64,000 bases of DNA from Aporrectodea caliginosa. Taxonomy: Eukaryota > Annelida > Clitellata > Crassiclitellata > Lumbricidae. Of the stretch, positions 35,527 to 46,500 are shown piece after piece (the first letter of the stretch is position 1; each line of letters starts with the position of its first letter). The DNA is taken from NCBI GenBank assembly GCA_020284085.1, contig JACEVL010000151.1, positions 1,313,305-1,377,304 on the forward strand, written 5' to 3'. The notes beneath the pieces are model-generated. The model made no database searches and was not told the origin of the DNA. It saw only the letters and a program-made list of their open reading frames with translations. A program made the position numbers and the translations under genes.

Positions 35527-37328
35527 TGCTAACAACTGCTAACCAACAAGCAGACACTCCATCTTTCTCAGCTGATGACTTTCTGGCTTCGTTCACCGCC
35601 AAAATCGCCGGAATCTGACAAGACACTGCCAGCTCTACCCCACCGGTCTACCACCCTACAGACTGCAGTCTTTCTACCATGGTCGCCGTCACTAGTGCAG
35701 AGCTGCGCCGCTTCATTCTCTCCTCTCCATCAAAATCCTGTGAACTCGATCCTCTCCCGACGTTTCTGTTACAGGAATTTGTCGATGTGCTCCTACCTTT
35801 TCTTACTGTTCTGTGCAACCGGTCTATCGTGGATGGAGTTCTACCACCGTCGCAGAAGCGCTCAATCCTGGTTCCTGTCCTCAAGCACACCGGACTTGAC
35901 TCATCTGATCCTGTCAACTTTCGACCTATTGCTAATGTTTCATTTCTGTCGAAAATTATTGAAAAGATTGCTGCTTATCAGCTTACTGTTTATTTAGAGG
36001 CAAATAAGATGCTTCCGGAGTGCCAATCCGGTTTTCGGAAAGGCCACTCCACTGAAACCCTCTTGCTCCGTCTCCTTTCTGACATTTATGGGGCTATAGA
36101 TAGTTCGCAACTCACTCTACTGGCCTTGTTCGACGTTAGTGCTGCTTTCGACACTGTCGATCATGAAATGTTGCTTAAGCGGCTACACATTTCATTTGGC
36201 CTGTCTGGTAATTTTCTTAGTTGGCTGGGTTCATTCCTCAGTGATCGCTCTTTCTGTGTGGTCCATGGGCCCTCCAGGTCCTCATGGGTCCCTGCCCCTT
36301 ACGGCCTTCCACAGGGCTCGGTGCTGGGTCCCCTTCTTTACATCATTTACACCTCTGAAATTGGTCCCCTACTTACTGCTTCTGCTGTGCTAGGTCACCT
36401 GTACGCTGATGACGTTCAGGCCTACCTGCACTGCCTTGCTGCTAACGCCACTGCTGCTGTTCGAGCAATGAGCCTGGCTTTGGACACCCTGGAGACCTGG
36501 ATGTCAACGAACCGCCTGCGCCTCAACCCATCTAAAACCCAATTTATCTGGCTGGGCACTCGGCAGCAGCTTGCGAAGCTAGACCTTTCTACCATTGCTG
36601 CAGACTTCCCTCAGTTTGTCTTTTCCTCTGCTGTCCGTGACCTTGGAGTTACACTGGACCAAGAGTTAACCTTTGCCCCACATATAAACCGCCTCTGCCG
36701 TGATTCATACTATCAGTTACGCCAGTTTCGCACTGTTGCTCGCTCACTTACATCAGACTCCACCGCTACTCTCATCCACTCTTTTATCACTGTCCGACTT
36801 GATTACTGTTGCTCACTCTATGTTGGCCTCCCAGCTTGTCGGTTGGGGTGCCTGAACCGGGTCCTGCGCTCTGCTGCACGCCTTTGCGGACGTATCCCCA
36901 AATTTGGCCACGTCTCAGGTTATATGCTGGATGTGCTTCATTGGCTCCCTCTGCTGCAGCGGATCTCGTATCGGATCATCGCTTTGGTCTGGCGGTCCTT
37001 GCTGGGCCTAGCCCCTGCCTATCTACGCGACCTCTGCTGCCCTACCTTGGGTGCTCCGGGTCGTCGCTCTCTCCGCTCTACTGAGCGGGGCGTGCTCATG
37101 GTCCCTTTTGCCCGCACAGCTACTAAGCAGAATCGAGCCTTCTCAGTGGTTGGTCCATCCCTCTGGAACGGGCTCCCTTTGATGCTGCGCTTGCATCCCA
37201 GAATCCACTCTGAATCTTTCTATACTTGCCTAAAAACTGTCCTTTTCAACCGTGCTATGGTCGGGAGCGCTCCTGAGTAGTAACCTTGAAGGGGCGCTGT
37301 ATAAAACTTTGTAATGAATGAATGAATA
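35527..37328 (+). mobile_element. 5'-truncated non-LTR retrotransposon (CR1/L2/Jockey-like)
   Basis: The longest open frame is 35679-37280 (533 residues); the same frame continues upstream to about 35530, broken by one TGA at 35616. Reverse-transcriptase motifs in order: GFRKGHSTETLL, DVSAAFDTVDHEML, GLPQGSVLGPLLY, LYADDVQAY (YADD at 36402-36413), then a thumb and the family tail ending in 'FSVVGPSLWNGLP'. The endonuclease half is missing. The 3' end is 'cttgaaggggcgctgtataaaac' followed by (TGAA)n, and many short 3' fragments in the window match it. It copies itself by target-primed reverse transcription when intact. The nearly open frame implies fairly recent insertion. Confidence 0.92.
35679..37280 (+). 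pseudogene. Reverse transcriptase of the truncated LINE
   Basis: 533-residue open portion with palm motifs and the catalytic YADD box present. It lacks the N-terminal apurinic-type endonuclease expected in this class and carries an in-frame stop 63 bp upstream of this ATG, so it is almost certainly not an independent gene. The exact clade cannot be fixed without phylogeny. Confidence 0.9.
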
Positions 37329-37400
37329 ATGCTAGGAATCTCAAAATGAAGGCGCTACAGAATGATAATCTGCTTGGACACCGATGTCGATGGAGAGAAC

Positions 37401-37421
37401 TGACGTCGTAAAAATGGCGGA
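37401..37421 (+). promoter_or_regulatory. CRE-like and YY1-like motifs in the CK1-alpha promoter
   Basis: TGACGTCG (37401-37408; 7 of 8 to the CRE) and AAAATGGCGGA (37411-37421; YY1 consensus), about 150 bp before the start codon and with no TATA box. This arrangement is typical of broadly expressed housekeeping promoters. Function is inferred. Confidence 0.5.
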
Positions 37422-37565
37422 TTTGGTGATTGGAAGATAGAATTATTCACGACTACTTACAACTGATTCTAGACGAATAAGGAGGCTCTACGGGCGATTA
37501 TCAAACCTATCTTACGGATCTGTAACGAGGGGGGAAACGTTTCTTGTTCTTTTCGACGACTGAGA

Positions 37566-40500
37566 ATGGCTGCTCAGTCGGCGACTGGGTCGAGATCCGA
37601 ATTTCTTGTGAATGGAAAATACCGTCTCATCCGAAAAATTGGAAGCGGGTCGTTTGGAGATATATATCTGGGAATTAATGTGGCCAACGGAGAAGTAAGC
37701 ATGAGACGATTTCATGGAAACCGATTTCTTTTTTAAATTATTTAGAAATAATGTGTTGGTAATTCTCGGTGACCTGCTGCTCTGCGCGCAATTTATGCGC
37801 ATCACCATTGGCGACGGTTGATAGTGTAGAATGCCAACGCCCAAATTATACCTGTTATATTTATAGATGTTTTAATTTAATCGGAATAAAAGTAGGTAAT
37901 ATGTTATGATTAAATGTAGGTAAACGTGTAGTTTAGCGTTGTAAATTATTCGCCCATTGTAGCATTGCTATTTTTCATCAATACAACTTCTATTTTGGCA
38001 AGAATTCGTTTTGTCAATCCAGCTTCTGTTTAAGCAGGAATTATTTTTGGTCAAATCAACTTCTATTTAATTAAGAATTATTTTTCATCAATCCAGCTTC
38101 TATTTATGCTAGATTCTTTTCATCGACCCCACTTTCATTTAAGTAAAAACTATTTTCATCAATCCGACTTCTATTTAGCAAGAATTCATTCCGTCAATTC
38201 GACCAACGCTTAAACCCATGCAATGGCGAATAATTTACGACGTTAAACTACACGTTTACCTAAATGTATGTAAAATCACTATGTAACATGGAGAGATGCT
38301 CACCGATCAGGCTGATCGTGTCATTGTGATGTAAAGAAGCCTAAATAATTGATTAGTTGTGTAATAATGTAATAATATCGATATAGCCTCCGTTTTGGAG
38401 CTTAAAAGTGTTTAGTTTACTACAGAAAGTATGTGATTCACTACTTGTCTTTGAATTTAAAAAAGATTAAGGTTGTTAAGACGACATACTACAATGTAGC
38501 TTTTTATTTACGGTGATATAGGTTCATTTATATTTTTATGCACAATCTAAATTGATTGCCTTGATAGGGTCAGTCAATTCATTAACAAATCCCTCATTCA
38601 GGTGCATTTTAACAGTATGACAAGCATGTTTTGGGCAAACTTATGGTATGGGGGCTGAAGCATTATACAGTATCTTTGGGCATGCTGCACGACGCCGGAC
38701 GGTACCAGGTTTTCTAATGACGACCCTAACCGACCCTCATGACGCCTAACCGACCCTCACGACGCCAGTAAACTTACGCACTATATCCTTCAGCCCACGA
38801 TACTATAAGCTTGCCTGTTTTTATTTAACCCTTTAACCGCCGAAACCCAAGAAATCCGGGCGCCGCATCATATTGGTAAAAATAGCGAAATTTTGGTGGC
38901 TTATTGTTAGTTGCGTAATTAATTTTTGACATTTGCTGAACATGTATAAACCAATATACAGCACATATTTACTCAGATCTATTATTTTTCAACCAAGGAA
39001 TATCATGATCTACTCCCAATATTTGATTTTGCTGTGCCAAAGTCCAAAACATAGCACAGCGCATAAGCATGCGATCCATCGTCGATGTCATCATCGTCGT
39101 CGTTTCCTGCATCCTGAATTGCCCGTGTTTCGTCATCGGATTTATAACTATCTAAATCGCTGCTATAATCTAACTCTACATCTGAATTACTGTCTAAAAC
39201 TGCTTGTAAGACTTCTTCCCTTGTAAACTTCCGTTTCGCCATTTTGTATTTTTACTATACGTCACCGGTTGCATAGCGATCAGACCGGAAGTAGCCAGGG
39301 TAAACAAAATGTTCCGCCCAAATATAGCCTATGACATCCTCTGCTAATATAATATGCGCCATACTGCATGAAATACGCCACGCCAGCACTATGCCTGAGT
39401 CATTACGTTTATGCCGGATTAACCCTTTCGCCCCTGAGCTCCCACAGCGGAAGTGAGATAACCCTACATCCCTGTGCGAAAACGCCCATAACCGTGAGCT
39501 CCTGGGCTAAAATCGCTAACTTCAGAATGCATGTAAACTGAAATTTTACTGTCTCTGATGAGAAGTCTGATATAAAAGTAAAAGTTTCTGATAGCTAGCT
39601 AATGTTTTAGTGCCAGAATTCCACTTTACTGCACCCATCATCGATAGAAACATCACGAGTATCACTCACATGCGCAGCATGCTTGCCGTAGGAACGTCCC
39701 CATAACTTTCGGTTTCAACTGATTCATCTCCACTGCAAACACTTGCCATAATCCTTTCTCTCGCCTGTCCAAAGGTATACCGTTTTCCACCAAATGTTTT
39801 CTTCGCAACAATTGTTTCATTCGAACTGCTAGATGCCTTGGGTTTCAGCATTTTCAACGGCTATGGTCGTGTTTATTTATGCTACTGCAGTGCAAGAAGC
39901 TCACTTGACATTGACCTTCAAGTGACGTAATAACACTAAAAGTACGTCACTTCCTGTCTGAGTCAATGCTGGGATTGAAATAAACATACCTAATTACCAT
40001 AGCCGATTTACAGGCCTTACGGGGATAAAATATAGACGCGATGCCGAAATATCGGCCTTACGGGTATTTGACAAGGGTTCAACGTAGCCGGTTTATCGGC
40101 CTTACGGGAATACGATAAAGAACATCAAGCCGATATTTCGGCCTTACGGGGCAAGAGGGTTAATCCGGCGCTAAGGCGTGAGGATTTTCAGCTGGCTGCC
40201 GGATATATCCGGCATGTGGCGGTTGAGACAAACCTTTTGAGACATTTGACAACAAATACAGGCATGACTTTGAAACTTGGGCCTCTCAATGTCATAATTC
40301 AGAAGTTTTCATGAAGCACTATGAAATTGTGTGATGTAATATATATCTGCCCATTGATTTCATAACAGCTTATGACTTTGCAGAACTTGACACCATTAAG
40401 AAAGTAGTGAAACTGGTGGGTTAGGAGTGTAGTGTTTATATCAAACTCATCACTATCAACTGGTGCTGTAACAACCCATAACTATCTACAGTTGCTAGGA

Positions 40501-43500
40501 CAATCTGTGGCCATCTACAGTTTCTATAGCAACCAATAACCACGTAGAATATATGACAACCCATAACCATGTACAGTTGCTATGACAACCTGTAGCCATG
40601 TAAAATTTTCAACAGCAACCCATAACCATCTGCAGTTGCTATGACAGTCTTTGGCTATCTACAGTTTTTTACAGTAATCTATAGCAGCTGCAGTATCTCT
40701 TTTTGTGTGGACAAGGGTTGGCAAGTTGTTGCCGGTCACCGGTTATAACCGGTTTTTGCCATGGCAATAACCATCCCGGTAACAATCTATTGGAAAAAAT
40801 GGCAGCAACCTCTTTTGGCAAAAATGGCAAACTCTCTTGGCAAAAATGGCTACAACCTCTTGGCCATTATAGAAACTAGTAGGTAATTATTGTGGTAATG
40901 AATATGGAATCTTCACAATTAGCTTCATTTTTTAAATTTAAATCTGGCTTGCAACTTTAAATAGTTGATTGATTTAAATATATCATCATGATTCAAATAA
41001 AGCAAGTTTTTCCTAATGAAAATCACCTGATTTAACTATCCATATAAATTCTTCCTAATAAAAGTCATTTTCAAGCAGGTATTAATCCAACCCTGGTGTG
41101 GACACAAATGTTTTAACCTTAGCTTTTTACTTTTACTAGCCGACTGCTTTGTCACATTTCACATAAAGCACACTTCTTTTTTAGGAACTGGCAGTAAAGC
41201 TAGAGTCACAGAAGGCACGACATCCACAACTGCTCTACGAAAGCAAACTCTACAAAATCTTGCAAGGAGGCGTGGGAATCCCACATATACGGTACATTAA
41301 AAGTACACCAGAGACTACGTTACAAGATGCTTAATCGTAACAGGAAATTTCATATAAGGGTCTTAAGGCTCTGATGTAATACTGAAAGGAATGCCTGGAG
41401 CTGCGATTTGAATGCAGTCTATGATGCTTGATAGTATTGTAGTTAGTGTGCTGGACTTTCATTTGAGAGGTCAGGGGTTCTAATTCCCACCAGGGCAAAT
41501 ATTTGGTTTAAGATTTCTGCTCCATCTGTGCCCCTAGTCCCTAGTCAACTCAGCTATGATGAGTACACTAACCGCACACTGTCGGTGGGAAGATGAGATG
41601 GTGAGGGAGAGGATTGGCCACCTGCCTTCATATGCCGAGGCTAAGAAAATGAAGTTGCTTATGCTTAATGCCCATGGCTGCCTCAGGACTAGCTTAAGGG
41701 ACTGCTCTTCTTCTATAGCAGTGCATTCTTGCTAGCAAGGGCTTTCTTTAAAGATTTTCTTGAAGGGTGATGTAATGATTGACCTACATATGAACACCCC
41801 TGTGAAGTTTGTTCTGTTTGAGGTGCCTGTAACTTGACAAATAGAATGCTTTAAATTACATTGCATTCTTTGAAGTCTTCTGGAAACATTACTATGGGCC
41901 AGCAGCTTGAAAAGAGTTTTATCACAAGTTTGAATTTTAGTGTTGATAACCTTGCTGCAAACTTGGGAAATACAATGCAGACCATTCTGTCTAGGTATTG
42001 AGGTATTGCTGTGCATTTCAGCAATATTGCTGCATGTTTAGAGGTAAATGCAGCACTTTAAATTGAGAAGTGCTTCAGCACTTTTGATAGGTACTGCAGT
42101 GCTCTTGTGAGATACAGCTGTGCTTTTGAAAAGTACAACACTGTGCTGAGAGGTATTGTAACACTTGGAGAAGGTACTTGAACATTTCTGAGAGGTACAC
42201 GAAGCTTTCAGAGAGGTACTTCAGAGTTTTAAAACTTGTTTTTAACTCTCTTTAAAGGTACTCCATCACTTTTGAGAAGTACTTACGTAGTGCTGTATTA
42301 AAATTCTTAATGCGTATATTTATTAAGGGTTCAGGATTGGGTTGTATATGATGATAAATATGAAACTGGTAGATGGTACGGTCAAGAGAAAGACTACAAT
42401 GTTCTCGTCATGGACCTTCTGGGTCCCTCCCTCGAGGACTTGTTCACGTTTTGCGGTCGCAGGTTCAGCATGAAGACCGTACTAATGTTGGCTGACCAGG
42501 TAAGACTTACCACTTTTGCACCCTTCTGTGGTATGGTAAGATTAGGGAATTACTCATTCTCTCATTTTATTTTCATTATTTTCTTACCAGAGGGCTATAT
42601 GATTGTTATTCACAAAATACTTACCATGGGGGGTCCGGTGGCGCGTTGGATAACATCTGGTGAAGAGAGCGAGAGGTACCGAGTTCGAGCCCCGGTAGGG
42701 CGGATTTGCTTTGTAGGCTGCTATTAGCGCCGTGTATTACAGGCTGTCTGTTCTGTTAGTAGTTAACTAGTTAAGATTGTTTCAATTGCATAACATGTAA
42801 ATGTACAGCGCAGTGCGTTTGTCAGGCGCTAAATTAAAGAAAAGATTATTATTATTATTATTTATTATTATGTTCGATTATATTTGCAACTTTCTTTGGT
42901 ATGTTAAGATAAGGGAATTACTCATTCTTTATTATAATTTTCCATTATGATGGTATTTTCATTATTATTTTACAGGACTTATATTTGATTGTTATTATAT
43001 TGGTGGTTTAACATGTTTTTACGGCTCTACCATATCTGTTAAGGTCATAGGGTGGGTTTGAAAGAAGTGCCTGAGTACACAATACACAATAAATGCATTG
43101 TGTGGAGCTCCATCTATATCGCACAAGCGAATGAATTCCCATAAATGTGCCTCAGTCAACATGTTTTGAAGCACGGTCTCGGGCAATAAATCTTAAATTG
43201 GCCTCAGGCTTGAACCAGGCTTCTTTAGCAGATTAAAACTTTTGAGCATGGTTTGACTTCAAGTCAGAGAGGGGTTGCTCGATAGCGTAGTTGTTAGCAT
43301 GCTGGACTGTCAGTCAAGAGGTTGGTGTCAAATCCCCGCCAAAGCGAAAGTTTAGTTTAAGATTTCTACTCCACCTGTGCCCCTAGCCAACTCGACTATA
43401 ATGAGTACACTGACCATACACTGTTGGTGGGAAGAGGAGGGGCAAGGGAGAGGACTGGCCACCTGCCCTCATATGCCGAGGCTAAGAAAATGAAGTCGCT

Positions 43501-46500
43501 AACACTTCACACCCATGACTCCTCAGGGCTAGCTTAAGGGATGGCTCTACTCTCTTCTTGACTTCAAGGAAGCAGTGTTTGATACCTTGTGCACCATGAG
43601 AACGGTGCTATAGAAGTCATGAGATTAGATTAGATACGATTTGGTTCTGCTTTGTAGATGATTGGCCGCATCGAATACGTTCACAACAAGAACTTCATCC
43701 ACCGTGACATCAAACCGGACAACTTTCTCATGGGAATCGGCCGCCACTGCAACAAAGTGAGTGCACAAATTCCCATATCTAAAGTGTTAGGTCTGATTGA
43801 CATGCATGTATGCAATGCCTTTGAGAGGACTCAGGAGAGGTGCTTTTGTGTAAATAGATGTCCCAATAGCAACAAATACTATTGTAGTGACAGTTACAAA
43901 TTTCAGTATTGCAGTTACAGATACATTGGAGATGCTATCTTTGAATGCTGTATGAAGTATGATGCTATAAAGCTGAATGTGATTTGGTGTGCATTATGAA
44001 AAAATTGTTATTGATTATTTCTAAAACCACTTTCTATCGTCCAAGCATCTATCAATGACGGTGAGCAATTGTGAGTGAGGGACTTGCTCAAGGTCCCTAC
44101 ACAGTAACCATCTCAGTGGAGGCTTGAACCCGCACTCGCCGCGTTACAGGCCGAATGCTCTTACCATTTGGCCACCGTGTACCACAGTTATGCTTAAAAA
44201 TGACTTGTTACCTCCATGTCCCATGCGCAACATGGGTAGGTGCTCGTTCTCTGCTCTACGGCCCTGGAGCTGGCAGTTAACAAATTCTAAGGTGTTTCAC
44301 ATCTCATGACAACCCCTCTGACATGACGCAGCACTCATGAATAAAGCTGTCGCCCGGCGCTTAGCTTTAAAGTATTTAGAAATTGTGAGTTTATGGTTAC
44401 GATTATGATGATTACAATACCATTTCTTGTTTTCTTTATGACATGTTACAATTGTTACATCCTAGATTGGTTTATGCAGGTTTTTCTGATTGACTACGGC
44501 TTGGCCAAAAAATATCGTGACAACCGAACTCGTCAGCACATACCGTACAGAGAAGACAAAAACCTGACGGGAACCGCTCGATATGCAAGCGTCAACGCAC
44601 ATCTCGGCATCGAGCAGAGTCGACGCGATGACATGGAGTCACTCGGTTATGTCATCATGTACTTCAATCGTGGAAGTCTGCCGTGGCAAGGCCTTAAGGT
44701 GTATAACGATGCTGGAATTTTCAGTTAAACTACACTATTATTACAAAGCCATTATTACAATGCTACTAGATGATTGCCCATCCTAAGACGGCTAAAAATA
44801 GTTTGAAAATGTGAAGAGATGCATCGTCTTGGAATATATGATTGACGTCAGTCCTCCTTCCCTGTCTCTCTCTCTCCATCCCTCCCAATCTACCTGCAAC
44901 CCTCCCTTCAACCTCCCTCTCCACCCTCCATCCTTTCCTGTACGTTGTCCCTCCATCCATCTCTCTGTCCCTTCATCCCTGCCTCCATCCATCTCTGCCA
45001 CCCTTCCTCCATCCCTCTGTCACCCTCCCTCTGACGTCCATCCTTGCCACTCCATCCCTCCCACCCTACCTCCAACCCTCCATCCCAACCCCACTCTCCA
45101 TCTGTCCCTCCCTCTATCCCTTTCCATCTACCTCCATCCGTCTGTCCGTCCCTCTATCCCTGCCACCCTCGGTCCCTCCATCACTCCAACACTACCTCCA
45201 ACAGTCCATTTCTCCCCCTTCCTTCCTCCCTCTCCCTCTCACTGTCTCAAAGGCAATTGCTTTCATAAGGTCTTTCAAATTTTCAGTTTAAGTTACATGA
45301 AACTATTTACAGAAGGGAAACGGTAAATTTGAAAAGGTCCTTACATTACAGCACCATAGTTTACCTTGCCTTGCCTCACTTTACCTTACCTTAATTTTGT
45401 TGTTTCAGGCAGCAACAAAGAAGCAGAAATACGAGCGAATTAGCGAGAAGAAGATGTCTACAGCCATCGAAGTCCTTTGTAAAGTGAGGAGGCAACCTAT
45501 TTGCTGATGACTTCTTTTCGGATACCTACGTTGTTTGATTTGTGTGCTGTATTGCTATTATTTCTTACACAATGTCGACAGAACTTTTTCAGTTCAATTC
45601 AAATGCTTTTTGATCACGAAAAGATCGGTTCACATTACAGTTTGTTATAGCATATCAAGGTGTGTTCGATAGTGCCTCCTAACAAACTCGGGTATAATGA
45701 ATAGACTGTCTGTAGGAAGATGAGACTGCAAGGGAGAGGACTAGCCACCCGTCCTCATATGCCGAGGCTAAGAAAAGGAAGTGTCATTGTCATACGCATG
45801 GCTGCATGAAGGCTAACTCAAGGGACTGCTCTTCTATAGCATTTCATTTATGTCAATGGGTAAACCCCAAAACTATCGTTCCGCTGGCAGGGTTGCCCCT
45901 TTCTCACATATATTTCCACATGCAATAACATTGACCACCAAAGCATGAATCGAAGCCAAAACAGACATTCACCAGAGTACAGAAACTTGCTGAATGGATT
46001 TTCCCAGGTGGTTATTCTGATGGGGTTTTCCAGTCAATTTCATTTGTTGTTTTCCTTTTCAAGGGTTTTCCCGCGGAGTTTGCGATGTATCTAAACTACT
46101 GCCGGGGTCTTCGGTTCGAAGAGGCGCCCGACTACATGTACCTACGGCAGCTCTTCCGCATACTGTTTCGAACACTGAACCACCAGTACGACTACGTCTT
46201 TGACTGGACGATACTAAAACAGAAGGCGGCTACAAACCCGGCCACCACAGGGAGTGGCGGCCAACTAGCAGCAGCTGCACCAGGTGAGGTTTTTGTCGTG
46301 TTGTGCAAACTGTAATTGTTAATGTAAACTACCTAATTTTTAGCTGTAGGCTGTAATGGTTAATGAAACTGTAATCATTAGTGATACTGTAATATTGTAA
46401 TGAACCTGTAATCGTAATGAAACTGTAAGCGTAATGAAAATGTAATCATTCATGTAATAGTAATTGTAGACTGTAATTGTTATTTAATTAAACTGTAATT

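Larger units (their letters stand above)
38829..40225 (-). mobile_element. piggyBac-type remnant (outer element)
   Basis: Left end is TTAA then CCCTTTAACCGCCG. The decayed right end is the complement of CAACCGCCAC. On the minus strand, 39003-39242 encodes a 79-residue piece beginning [18 protein letters not shown] with an acidic stretch (NDDDDDID), like the acidic N-terminus of piggyBac transposases. The DDE domain is deleted. A second element is inserted between the right end and this start codon. Confidence 0.7.

Noticed and set aside
35679..37280. Independent host gene for a reverse transcriptase
   Set aside because: It is the 3' half of a LINE, with an upstream in-frame stop, no endonuclease half and LINE-type 3' end.
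43757..44479. CK1-alpha 'L' insert exon as in vertebrates
   Set aside because: This intron is where it would sit, but I see no matching coding segment.
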